Assembly (NCBI GenBank): GCA_030536565.1
Contig: JAUNPT010000004.1
Span: 10,929 to 31,715 of the forward strand
Origin: Eubacteriales bacterium
GTDB lineage: Bacteria > Bacillota > Clostridia > Lachnospirales > Lachnospiraceae
Length of the DNA stretch: 20,787 nucleotides
Direction of reading: 5' to 3'
In this document: positions 8,495 to 16,565 of the stretch, in pieces
Layout of the letters: each line of letters opens with the position of its first letter
How positions within the stretch are numbered: position 1 is the stretch's first letter
Position numbers and translations under genes: made by a program
Notes under the pieces: generated by a model
What the model saw: the letters and a program-made list of their open reading frames with translations, nothing else
Told to the model about the DNA's origin: nothing
Databases searched by the model: none

Positions 8495-10267
8495 CTATAA
8501 TCTGTCTGCTGTTGTAATTTCGCCCTTAATAGCCGATGCTGTAACTGTTGCTGCTGATGCAAGGTATACGAAAGAATCTGGTGAGCCTGCACGTCCCTTA
8601 AAGTTACGTGTACCTGTACTAATAAGAACCTCATCAGCTCCAATTACTCCCTGACAGCTTCCCCAGCACACGCTGCAGTTAGGATTCATTACAATAGCAC
8701 CTGCTTCCATAAATATCTTTAAGATGCCTTCCTCTAAGGCCTGCTCATAGACTGCCTGGCTGGCTGGAACTACTAAGAAACGTACTAAAGGATGAACCTT
8801 CTTACCTTCAATAATCTTAGCTCCAACTCTTAAATCTTCAATACGTCCATTGTTACATGAGCCTAAAAATGCTTCATCAATATGAGTTCCTATGCATTCT
8901 GCTGCGTCAACTACGCTGTCAACAAAATGAGGCTTTGCAACAATCGGTTTGATGCTGCTTAAATCAATATCATATGTCTGTGCATAAACTGCATCTGCAT
9001 CTGGATTAAACACATGCTTTGGCTCTCTGCCATGCTCCCTTAAATAATCCAGTGTAATATCATCAACTTCCATAATAGCTGTCTTAGCGCCAGCCTCTAC
9101 ACACAGATTACATATCGCTATTCTATCGCTGATTGTAAGGCTCTTAAGACCTTCTCCACCAAATTCCATAGCCTTATAATTAGCGCCATTAGCACTAATC
9201 TGTCCAATAATTGTAAGAATCAAATCTCTTGCATACACACCATCTGGCAGACTGCCTGACAGGTTAAATCTTAATGTTTCCGGAACAAGAAGCCATGACT
9301 TGCCTGTAACCATTGCATACAGATAGTCTGTACAGCCAACACCTGTACCAAATGCTCCTAATGCTCCATAAGCACATGTATGGCTGTCTGCACCAAAAAT
9401 CAGCTCTCCTGCAGTAACATGATTTTCAACCATTACCTGATGGCATACACCTGCTCCCTCGTAGAACTTAACATTGTTTGCCTTGGCAAAATCCCTCATC
9501 TTCTTGTGGGAATTGGCAGTCTTTACGCTGTCACAAGGAACATTATGGTCAACAATCCATACAAGCTTGTTAATATCTGCAATACGTGGATACTTTAACT
9601 TGTTATACATATCAATAGTAAGATGGGTAGTTCCATCATTACTCATAAGTCTGTCTAATTCAACTGTATGTATATCACCTGGCTTAACCTCTGATACACC
9701 TGCTGCCGCTGCAATAATCTTCTCAGCCATTGTCATAGCTCTTGTATTTTGTTTATCAGAAACAGCAGCTCCATCTTTGGAAGCCTCAGCTTTTGCAGTT
9801 TCCTCATTAAGTGATGCAATAAGTCCACCCTGGTCAAGAATCCCCTGCATATAGGCTGGAAGCTTTGTGCACTCATAAGATGCACCATTAACCTTTACAA
9901 CACCTTCTGTAAGCACAAGTTCACAGTCGTCTCCTGTTTCAACGTTTTCATGAAGCTCCTTACATACAATTACAGGAAGTCCAATATTAATAGCATTGCG
10001 GTAAAATATCCTTGCAAATGATTTTGCGATTACTGCCTTGACTCCTAATGCCTTCAAAACACTTGGCGCCTGCTCTCTTGATGAACCGCAGCCAAAGTTT
10101 TCTGATGCCACAACGTAATCTCCCGGCTTAACATTTGCTGCAAAATCCTTATCCAGTGACTCAAATGTATGAGCCTTCATCTCATCAATTGTAGGATATA
10201 AAAGATACTGCGATGCAATAATCTGGTCAGTATCAACGTCTTTATCGAATTTAAAAATCTTTCCCAT
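8495..10267 (-). CDS. Single-chain isopropylmalate-isomerase-type hydro-lyase (LeuD-LeuC fusion, swivel domain first)
   Basis: One open frame of 590 residues contains a complete LeuD-like swivel domain (about 1-155, with YLLY at 21-24 and GCGSSREQAP at 59-68), a polar Ala/Lys/Asp linker (about 156-178), and a LeuC/HacA-like catalytic domain (about 179-590, with GADSHTCAYG near 292-301). Cluster ligands are predicted as C471 in GSCNNGR and C531/C534 in NPNCSVCWG. The order swivel-then-catalytic is opposite to mitochondrial-type aconitase and recalls AcnB without its HEAT domain. It is the first gene of the operon (AAGGAG RBS) and precedes a separate LeuD and LeuC, so the cell can make two independent isomerases. 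Candidate reactions are isopropylmalate, citramalate, citrate or dimethylmalate isomerisation. The hydro-lyase family is sure; the substrate is unknown. Confidence 0.85.
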   Translation of the reverse strand: MGKIFKFDKDVDTDQIIASQYLLYPTIDEMKAHTFESLDKDFAANVKPGDYVVASENFGCGSSREQAPSVLKALGVKAVIAKSFARIFYRNAINIGLPVIVCKELHENVETGDDCELVLTEGVVKVNGASYECTKLPAYMQGILDQGGLIASLNEETAKAEASKDGAAVSDKQNTRAMTMAEKIIAAAAGVSEVKPGDIHTVELDRLMSNDGTTHLTIDMYNKLKYPRIADINKLVWIVDHNVPCDSVKTANSHKKMRDFAKANNVKFYEGAGVCHQVMVENHVTAGELIFGADSHTCAYGALGAFGTGVGCTDYLYAMVTGKSWLLVPETLRFNLSGSLPDGVYARDLILTIIGQISANGANYKAMEFGGEGLKSLTISDRIAICNLCVEAGAKTAIMEVDDITLDYLREHGREPKHVFNPDADAVYAQTYDIDLSSIKPIVAKPHFVDSVVDAAECIGTHIDEAFLGSCNNGRIEDLRVGAKIIEGKKVHPLVRFLVVPASQAVYEQALEEGILKIFMEAGAIVMNPNCSVCWGSCQGVIGADEVLISTGTRNFKGRAGSPDSFVYLASAATVTASAIKGEITTADRL

Positions 10268-10304
10268 AAATATTCTCCTTGTCTAAAAAATCTTATTTAC
10301 ATCA

Positions 10305-10333
10305 ATTATATTTTATAATATCATATTTGTAAA
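10305..10333 (-). promoter_or_regulatory. Promoter of the leuDC-leuD-leuC operon
   Basis: On the minus strand TTTACA (10328-10333, 5/6) and TATAAT (10305-10310, 6/6) are separated by exactly 17 bp. Predicted initiation near 10298 gives a leader of about 31 nt, too short for a T-box or attenuator, so control is more likely at initiation, for example by the divergent LysR protein. Confidence 0.65.
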
Positions 10334-10347
10334 ACGAATTATTATAA
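10313..10347. promoter_or_regulatory. AT-rich inverted repeat between operon and lysR; candidate operator
   Basis: TTATAATA (10313-10320) and TATTATAA (10340-10347) form a perfect 8-bp inverted repeat around a 19-bp centre that contains the -35 box of the leu-type operon. The position suits a LysR-type regulator acting on both divergent promoters, but the arms are pure A/T and could arise by chance in such DNA. Confidence 0.3.
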
Positions 10348-10394
10348 TAATATATATTCTTTTTTGGAATAAATACAATCATTAGGAGGCAATC

Positions 10395-11240
10395 ATGGAT
10401 TTTCAAACTCTTCACACATTTTCAGAACTCGCAAAGTGCTTAAGCTTTTCCCAGACTGCCCAGAGTCTTTTTATCAGTCAGTCAACTGTTACGAAGCGAA
10501 TTTCTGAGCTGGAAAAGGAGCTTGAAAAGCCTTTGTTTACCAGAGATAAAAGGCATGTAGCCCTTACAAGCTATGGGCAGCTTTATCTGGAATATGTAGA
10601 ACGTATTTTAAGTCTTGAAAAAATATCTATTGAAAAACTTAATGCTTATGAAAGCTACTCCAACAACTTAAAAATTGGGGCCACTAACTCCATATACGAA
10701 TGTCACCTGTTTGATATAATAAATGCTTATGAAAAACAGTCCCCAGATAACGCAATCAGCATAAGTATTGACCATTCTCAGGAGCTGCTTCAGTTTCTGC
10801 AGGACGGTATACTTGACCTTGTTTTCACATTTATCCCTTTCTACAAGGCCGGCTACGAATGTAAAAGCTTCCACTCTGACAGGCTGGTGCTTACAACCAG
10901 CTATAAAAACACTGACTATGTAAGAGGCATACGAAAAGCTGATTTAACGGACATAAAATATCTGATGTGCAACTTTGCCTTAAATGATGTAGGCTCTTAT
11001 ATACGAGGGCTTTTCCCAAACCACTATCAGTTTAAGTTTGAAATTGATAACAGCACAAAGCTTCTGCCCTACCTGCTTTCAGGTTATGGCTACAGCTTCC
11101 TTCCTGAAAAAATGTTAGAAAATTACATAAAGAAAAAGGAGCTTCGAATCATTCCATTGCTGGATATCGAAACTCCTGAAATTAAAAGCTATTATGTTGG
11201 CAGGCTATTGTCCAAAGAAAAATGGTCTAAAATTTTCTAA
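10395..11240 (+). CDS. LysR-family transcriptional regulator
   Basis: A 281-residue LysR-type regulator. Residues 1-60 are the winged helix-turn-helix with the standard spacing: DFQTLHTFSELA, then SFSQTAQSLFISQSTVTKRISELEKEL, then PLFTRDKRHVALTSYG. A linker helix follows, and residues from about 88 to the end form the effector-binding domain (periplasmic-binding-protein fold). The ATG has AGGAGG 5 nt upstream. It is divergent from the leuDC-leuD-leuC operon across 127 bp, the classic layout for a regulator of its neighbour, with the pathway acid as plausible co-inducer. Its 3' end overlaps the end of accDA tail to tail by 14 bp. The length is slightly below the usual 290-310, mostly at the C-terminus. 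Family assignment is sure; the target is inferred from layout. Confidence 0.9.
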   Translation: MDFQTLHTFSELAKCLSFSQTAQSLFISQSTVTKRISELEKELEKPLFTRDKRHVALTSYGQLYLEYVERILSLEKISIEKLNAYESYSNNLKIGATNSIYECHLFDIINAYEKQSPDNAISISIDHSQELLQFLQDGILDLVFTFIPFYKAGYECKSFHSDRLVLTTSYKNTDYVRGIRKADLTDIKYLMCNFALNDVGSYIRGLFPNHYQFKFEIDNSTKLLPYLLSGYGYSFLPEKMLENYIKKKELRIIPLLDIETPEIKSYYVGRLLSKEKWSKIF

Positions 11241-12990
11241 ATCTGTCATATCTTTGGTTTGCAAGTTCTTCTCCTGTCATGCTTATGTAGTTAATAAGAA
11301 AATCTGCGATTTTGCGTTTCATATACAGTGTCACATGATTAATGTTATCCTCTGACACGACTGGAAATTCTGGAATAATACGCTCAATAATCCCCATTTT
11401 CTTCAAATCAGCAGCAGTCATGCCCATCTGTTCGGCAGCTTCCTTTGCTTTGCTGGAATCCTTCCAAAGAATAGATGCGAAGCCTTCTGGTGAAAGTACA
11501 GAATATATGGAATTTTCCATCATCCACACCTCATTGGCTACCGCTAATGCTAAAGCTCCGCCGCTTCCGCCTTCTCCTGTTACAATAGAAAGAATAGGGA
11601 CTGTAATCGAAGCCATCTCAAAAAGATTCTTTGCTATAGCTTCGCCCTGTCCTCTTTCCTCTGCGCCGATTCCACAGAAAGCTCCCGGTGTGTCCACAAA
11701 TGTAATAACAGGTCTTTTAAACTTCTCAGCCTGCTTCATAAGACGCAGTGCTTTTCTGTATCCCTCAGGATAAGGCATTCCAAAGTTACGCAAAATATTT
11801 TCCTTAGTAGATGTACCCTTCTGCTGTCCAATAACCGTAACCGGCAGCTTGCCAAACATGGCAATTCCGCCTATCATTGCGCCATCATCTCCAAAGCCTC
11901 TGTCACCGTGAAGCTCAACAAATTCCTTTGTCAGCCTGTTTATATAATCAAGTGCTGTAGGTCTTGAATTGCTCCTTGCAATCTGTACCCTGTCCCATGG
12001 TGTAAGCTCTGATGTATCGCCAAGGCAGTCAGAAACTTTTCTTTCCTCTGCATCTATGTCAATCTTTTTACCATAAATGTCATTAAGGTAACTCTCATAT
12101 CTTCTCATCTGCTCAGTAAGCTGGCTGCTTGTCTGGTCTTTTGTACATACATGCATCTTAACCAGCAGGTTCAGGGTATCTCTAAGCTCAGGACGTTTGA
12201 CAACTGCGTCTACAAAACCATGCTCCTTTAAAAACTCTGCTCTTTGAAATCCCTCTGGAAGCTCCTGCCCAATAGTCTGCTTAATGACCCTTGGCCCCGC
12301 AAACCCAATAAGTGCTCCGGGCTCTGCCAGTATTATATCTCCAAGCATTGCAAAGCTGGCTGTAACACCTCCAGTTGTCGGGTCTGTAAGAACAGTAATA
12401 TAGAGATTGCCAGCCTCATCATGTCTTTTAATTGCCGCTGAAGTCTTTGCCATCTGCATAAGTGAAACTATCCCCTCCTGCATTCTGGCTCCACCTGAGC
12501 ATGTAAAAAGAATTACTGGCAGTGTTTCCTTAGTTGCCCTCTCAAACAGTCTTGTAATCTTTTCTCCTACGACATGTCCCATACTTCCCATTAAAAACTG
12601 AGTATCACATACACCGATTGCTACCCGATTCCCACCGAGCTTTCCTTGTCCTGTGACAACAGCCTCATCAAGTCCTGTAGATTCCTTTAAATATTCAAGT
12701 TTTTCTTCGTATCCTTTATAATTACATGGATTATTTTCAATAATTCCCGTATCCCATTCCTCAAATGAATCTCTGTCCAAAATCTGCTCAAGTCTGGTCC
12801 TTGCATTAACCTTCTCATAATGTCCGCATTTTGGACAGACAAACTCATTGTAATACAAGTCCTCTGTCAGCACCATTTCATGGCAGCCGCCGCATTTGGT
12901 AAACAAACCATCTGGCACGTTAGTTTTAGACTGGACTGTCACATAACGCTGACGCCCTTTATTTTTTTGAAATAACTCCTTAATAGCCAT
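11227..12990 (-). CDS. accDA: Acetyl-CoA carboxylase carboxyltransferase, fused beta-alpha chain (AccD-AccA)
   Basis: The carboxyltransferase half of acetyl-CoA carboxylase moves CO2 from biotin on AccB to acetyl-CoA, giving malonyl-CoA. The 587 residues fuse AccD (about 1-285) to AccA (about 326-587). The beta half starts with a four-cysteine zinc ribbon (C33, C36, C52, C55) and contains the CSGGARMQEG and GGVTASFAMLGD blocks. The alpha half has GQQKGTSTKENILRNFGMP, DTPGAFCGIGAEERGQ and GEGGSGGALALAVAN. The junction keeps only a short piece of the usual AccA N-terminal helical region. The frame could start at 13059, but ATG 12990 has GAGAGGAG 5 nt upstream and the normal AccD N-terminus, and it lies 22 bp after accC. 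Its stop overlaps the convergent lysR gene. No frameshift is seen. Confidence 0.93.
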   Translation of the reverse strand: MAIKELFQKNKGRQRYVTVQSKTNVPDGLFTKCGGCHEMVLTEDLYYNEFVCPKCGHYEKVNARTRLEQILDRDSFEEWDTGIIENNPCNYKGYEEKLEYLKESTGLDEAVVTGQGKLGGNRVAIGVCDTQFLMGSMGHVVGEKITRLFERATKETLPVILFTCSGGARMQEGIVSLMQMAKTSAAIKRHDEAGNLYITVLTDPTTGGVTASFAMLGDIILAEPGALIGFAGPRVIKQTIGQELPEGFQRAEFLKEHGFVDAVVKRPELRDTLNLLVKMHVCTKDQTSSQLTEQMRRYESYLNDIYGKKIDIDAEERKVSDCLGDTSELTPWDRVQIARSNSRPTALDYINRLTKEFVELHGDRGFGDDGAMIGGIAMFGKLPVTVIGQQKGTSTKENILRNFGMPYPEGYRKALRLMKQAEKFKRPVITFVDTPGAFCGIGAEERGQGEAIAKNLFEMASITVPILSIVTGEGGSGGALALAVANEVWMMENSIYSVLSPEGFASILWKDSSKAKEAAEQMGMTAADLKKMGIIERIIPEFPVVSEDNINHVTLYMKRKIADFLINYISMTGEELANQRYDRFRKF

Positions 12991-13012
12991 GAAATCTCCT
13001 CTCTGCAAAGCA

Positions 13013-14356
13013 CTACAATCCATATTCATTATGAATAAAATCTGTATCAATTTCTCCACTTAAAAACTTTTTATTCTCTAAAATGCTATACTGAAAATCC
13101 AGATTAGTAACCGGGCCATCAAGCACAATCTCTCCCAAAGCTCCTTTGAGCTTTGCAATTGCCGCTTCTCTTGTATGGTCATATGCCATCACCTTCATAA
13201 TCATAGAATCATAAAATGGCGGAATCGTATACCCTCCATATACTGCTGAATCAATTCTTACTCCATTTCCTCCCGGAATGTGCATAGCAACTATATTTCC
13301 GGGACATGGGGCAAACCCTTTATCTGCATCTTCTGCATTAATCCTGACTTCAACTGCATGTCCCTGTACTTTCACATCGTCCTGTGTATATGCAAGCCTT
13401 TCGCCACAGGCTATCTTAATCTGCTCTTTGATTAAATCAATCCCTGTTACAAGCTCTGTTATTCCATGCTCCACCTGAATACGCGTGTTAATTTCCATAA
13501 AATAAAAATTTTTATCCTTATCCAGCAAAAACTCAATTGTTCCTGCATTAGTATACCCCGCAGCCTTAGCTGCTTTCACTGCAGTGCTGCCCATTTTATC
13601 ACGCAGACCGTCATCTAATGCTGCAGAAGGAGCTTCCTCAATAAGTTTTTGGTGACGTCTCTGTATAGAACAGTCACGCTCTCCCAAATGTATTACATTT
13701 CCATAGTTATCTGCTAAAATCTGAAATTCAATATGTCTTGGGTTTTCAATATATTTTTCAATATACATAGTTCCATCTGCAAAGCCATTTACAGCCTCCA
13801 GCTGGGCATTATTAAAATTAACTTCAAATTCATCTTCATTTCTTACAACACGCATGCCTTTTCCGCCGCCGCCAAGAGCTGCCTTAACCATAACAGGATA
13901 CCCTATTCTTTTTGCAAGCTCCTTCCCGCATTTGGCGTCCATAACCGCTTCCTTCGTTCCCGGGATTACAGGAACACCTGCCATAGTCATTGTATTTCTT
14001 GCCTCGGATTTATTTCCCATCTTTTGAATCACCTCTGGAGATGGGCCGATAAATGCTATGCTGCATTTTCTGCAGAGTTCTGCAAATTTACTGTTTTCTG
14101 AGAGGAAGCCAAACCCAGGGTGGATTGCATCAGCACCAGATGCAACTGTTGCGCTTAAAATTCTTTCCATATTAAGATAGCTGTCTTTTGCCTGTGCCTT
14201 GCCTATACATATGCTTTCATCTGCCAGCTGGGCATGAAGTGCGTCTTTATCTGCCTCTGAATACACTGCAACTGTTCCAATACCCATTTCCCTGCAGGCA
14301 CGTATGATACGCACTGCAATTTCTCCTCTGTTTGCAATCAATATTTTTTGAAACAC
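13013..14356 (-). CDS. accC: Biotin carboxylase subunit of acetyl-CoA carboxylase
   Basis: AccC uses ATP and bicarbonate to carboxylate the biotin on AccB. The 447 residues match the usual length (E. coli 449). The N-terminal domain begins FQKILIANRGEIAVRI. The ATP-grasp glycine loop GGGGKGM is at 162-168, HLGERDCSIQRRHQK at 223-237, and the catalytic strand MEINTRIQVEH at 287-297 includes E288, N290, R292 and E296, numbered as in E. coli. The next residues read GITE where most biotin carboxylases have PVTE. The start is GTG, with GAGAGG 7 nt upstream, which may lower translation relative to neighbours. It lies between fabZ (41-bp gap) and accDA (22-bp gap). Confidence 0.95.
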   Translation of the reverse strand: MFQKILIANRGEIAVRIIRACREMGIGTVAVYSEADKDALHAQLADESICIGKAQAKDSYLNMERILSATVASGADAIHPGFGFLSENSKFAELCRKCSIAFIGPSPEVIQKMGNKSEARNTMTMAGVPVIPGTKEAVMDAKCGKELAKRIGYPVMVKAALGGGGKGMRVVRNEDEFEVNFNNAQLEAVNGFADGTMYIEKYIENPRHIEFQILADNYGNVIHLGERDCSIQRRHQKLIEEAPSAALDDGLRDKMGSTAVKAAKAAGYTNAGTIEFLLDKDKNFYFMEINTRIQVEHGITELVTGIDLIKEQIKIACGERLAYTQDDVKVQGHAVEVRINAEDADKGFAPCPGNIVAMHIPGGNGVRIDSAVYGGYTIPPFYDSMIMKVMAYDHTREAAIAKLKGALGEIVLDGPVTNLDFQYSILENKKFLSGEIDTDFIHNEYGL

Positions 14357-14397
14357 GTTTTTACCTCTCTCATATATTTATGAACCATGAAAATCTT

Positions 14398-14820
14398 TTA
14401 ATTTATCATAAATGTTAATTCTGCTGTCAATGCAACCTCACCATCAACCATGGCAGTTGCCTTTCCTATTCCCAAAGGCCCTTTTTGTTTAATAATCTCA
14501 CATTCCATGTAAAGCTTATCTCCCGGAACTACCTTTCTCTTAAAACGCGCATTACTTATTGCTCCAAAATATGCTGTCTTTCCTTTGTTTTCCGGAACTG
14601 AAAGGATTGCAACCGCCCCTACCTGGGCACAGGCTTCTATCTGAAGCACACCCGGCATAACTGGTTCATTTGGAAAATGCCCCCTAAAAAAAGGTTCATC
14701 ATAAGTCACACACTTATAGCCTGTTGCTTTAATTCCGGGCTCTAATTCCTCTATTGTATCTACAAGCAAAAATGGATGCCTGTGTGGAATAATGTCCATA
14801 ATTTCCTTTGTTGTTAACAT
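14398..14820 (-). CDS. fabZ: 3-hydroxyacyl-ACP dehydratase FabZ
   Basis: FabZ dehydrates beta-hydroxyacyl-ACP to trans-2-enoyl-ACP in each elongation round. The 140-residue hot-dog-fold protein has IPHRHPFLLVD (11-21), the catalytic His48 in RGHFPNEPVMPG and Glu62 in LQIEACAQ. A GTG five codons upstream overlaps accB, but the GAGGAG lies within that extension, so ATG 14820 is the start, 11 bp after accB. No fabA, fabM or fabN isomerase is seen in this window, so how unsaturated fatty acids would be made is not explained here. Confidence 0.95.
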   Translation of the reverse strand: MLTTKEIMDIIPHRHPFLLVDTIEELEPGIKATGYKCVTYDEPFFRGHFPNEPVMPGVLQIEACAQVGAVAILSVPENKGKTAYFGAISNARFKRKVVPGDKLYMECEIIKQKGPLGIGKATAMVDGEVALTAELTFMIN

Positions 14821-14831
14821 ATAAGCTCTCC

Positions 14832-15290
14832 TCACTCTATAACAAATAATGGCTGGCCATATTCGGCCATCTGCTCGTTGTCAATTAAAATTTCTTTTAC
14901 AACGCCATCATATTCGCTCTCAATTTCATTCATAAGCTTCATAGCCTCAATAATTCCTAATACCTGCCCCTTCTTTACTGTGTCACCCACAGAAACATAA
15001 GGCTTGGCATCTGGCGCAGAGCTTGAATAAAAAATACCTACAAGCGGTGATTTAACTACATTTCCACTAAAAGCTGCTTTATCGGCTGTGCCTGCCTGTG
15101 CATCACTGTCCAGCTGCGCTGCATTCGATGAAACTGATGGTGCCAGCTGTATTGCTGCGTTACTGTCAACAACCACATTAGTACGTTCCACTCCAAGGCT
15201 TAGCTTAACGCTTCCATCTTCCAGTGAAAAATTAGTCAGACTGCTCTCTGAGACTGCATCTATAATTTTTAATATATTATCCAGTTCCAT
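14832..15290 (-). CDS. accB: Biotin carboxyl carrier protein of acetyl-CoA carboxylase
   Basis: AccB carries biotin between AccC and the carboxyltransferase. The 152 residues comprise a short N-terminal helical segment (about 1-35), an Ala/Ser/Asp-rich flexible linker (about 42-75), and a biotinyl domain (about 78-152). The biotin-accepting lysine is K118 in IIEAMKLMNEIE. PLVGIFYSS and KPYVSVGDTVKKGQ are normal AccB features, including the 'thumb' region. GAGG precedes the ATG by 5 nt. It is 18 bp after fabF and 11 bp before fabZ, the order known from streptococcal and clostridial fab operons. Confidence 0.95.
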   Translation of the reverse strand: MELDNILKIIDAVSESSLTNFSLEDGSVKLSLGVERTNVVVDSNAAIQLAPSVSSNAAQLDSDAQAGTADKAAFSGNVVKSPLVGIFYSSSAPDAKPYVSVGDTVKKGQVLGIIEAMKLMNEIESEYDGVVKEILIDNEQMAEYGQPLFVIE

Positions 15291-15308
15291 ATTAACCTCA
15301 TTTCTGAA

Positions 15309-16541
15309 TTATCTGTATTTTCTTACTGCCAGTGTTGCATTATGTCCGCCAAAGCCAAGTGAATTAGAAAGAACAACGTCTACATCACATTTAATTCCGT
15401 TATCCTTAACATAATTTAAATCCATTTCGTCCTCAGTTTCCTTTAACCCCACATTTGGGTGAACATATCCTTCTTCTATTGACTTAACGCAGGCAATAAA
15501 TTCTACTGCTCCTGCTGCGCCTAACAGATGGCCTATCATTGATTTTGTTGAGCTTATCTTTACATTTTTTGCCGCAGCTCCAAACGCCAGCTTAACAGCC
15601 CTTGTTTCAAATAAATCATTATGGTGCGTTCCTGTACCATGAGCATTAATATAATCTACCTGCTCTGGCTGAACGTCTGCCTCCTTCATGGCATTTGTCA
15701 TAGCCCTTGCCGCACCGCTGCCATCTTCGGCAGGAGACGTAATATGGTACGCATCTGATGAACAGCCATAACCTACAACCTCTGCATAGATTTTAGCCCC
15801 TCGTTTTTTTGCATGTTCAAGTTCTTCTAAAATAACTATACCTGCACCCTCGCCCATTACAAAGCCATTTCTGTTTTTGTCAAATGGAAGTGAAGCCTTA
15901 AGCGGGTCTTCCTGCGTTGAAAGTGCTGTAAGCGCTGTAAATCCACTGATTCCAATAGGTGTAATACTGCTCTCTGTTCCACCTGCCACGCACACATCAA
16001 GTTCACCTGTCTGAATGCTTCTGTAAGCCTCTCCAATTGAATTAGTTCCTGTTGCACAGGCTGTTACAACATTGATGCTTTTACCCTTTAATCCATAAGC
16101 AATTGCAACATTTCCTGCTGCCATATTAGTAATCATCATCGGAACCAGTAGCGGATTTACACGTCCAGGCCCTTTGTCTAAAAGTCTTTTGTGTTCTCTT
16201 TCCATAGCTTCTAAGCTTCCGACACCGCAGCCAATTGAAGTACCTGCCATATATGCGTCTTCTTTTTCCATATTAAGACCAGCATCTTCAATTGCCTCTT
16301 TTGCTGCAGCAACTGCATACTGACTGAACTTTTCCATTCTCTTTGCAGCTTTAAAATCCATATAATTTTTAGCGTCAAAGCCCTTTACCTCAGCTGCCAG
16401 CTTTACCTTGTATTCTGTGACATCAAAGCCTGTAATTGGGGCAATACCTACTTTATTTTCGCAGACTCCATTCCAAAATTCTTCTACGCTTAATCCAATA
16501 GGGGTAATCGCACCCATACCTGTAACAACAACTCTTCTCAT
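15309..16541 (-). CDS. fabF: Beta-ketoacyl-ACP synthase II FabF
   Basis: FabF condenses malonyl-ACP with acyl-ACP, the elongating Claisen step. The 410-residue thiolase-fold enzyme has the nucleophile C162 in VVTACATGTNSIGEA, H301 in NAHGTGTHHND, K333 in STKSM and H338 in MIGHLLGAAGA, plus the C-terminal glycine-rich SNSLGFGGHNATL. Length and N-terminus (MRRVVVTGMGAITPIG) are standard. GGAG lies 6 nt before the ATG. It follows fabG by 24 bp. No FabB is present in the window, so FabF is likely the main elongation synthase. Confidence 0.97.
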   Translation of the reverse strand: MRRVVVTGMGAITPIGLSVEEFWNGVCENKVGIAPITGFDVTEYKVKLAAEVKGFDAKNYMDFKAAKRMEKFSQYAVAAAKEAIEDAGLNMEKEDAYMAGTSIGCGVGSLEAMEREHKRLLDKGPGRVNPLLVPMMITNMAAGNVAIAYGLKGKSINVVTACATGTNSIGEAYRSIQTGELDVCVAGGTESSITPIGISGFTALTALSTQEDPLKASLPFDKNRNGFVMGEGAGIVILEELEHAKKRGAKIYAEVVGYGCSSDAYHITSPAEDGSGAARAMTNAMKEADVQPEQVDYINAHGTGTHHNDLFETRAVKLAFGAAAKNVKISSTKSMIGHLLGAAGAVEFIACVKSIEEGYVHPNVGLKETEDEMDLNYVKDNGIKCDVDVVLSNSLGFGGHNATLAVRKYR

Positions 16542-16565
16542 CTATTTCTCCATTTCTGCCATATT

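Noticed and set aside
8495..10267. The idea that the LeuD-LeuC fusion is an assembly artefact
   Set aside because: The frame is continuous, has a plausible flexible linker, its own promoter and ribosome binding site, and its domains differ clearly from the separate LeuD and LeuC, so it is not a misjoined copy of them.
10268..10310. A T-box or leader peptide before the isomerase operon
   Set aside because: The predicted leader is about 31 nt, too short for either, with no run of leucine codons.
11342..11773. A 143-codon plus-strand frame antisense to accDA
   Set aside because: The minus strand encodes a clear, motif-complete AccA domain here; the antisense product is Ser/Pro/Ala-rich shadow sequence.
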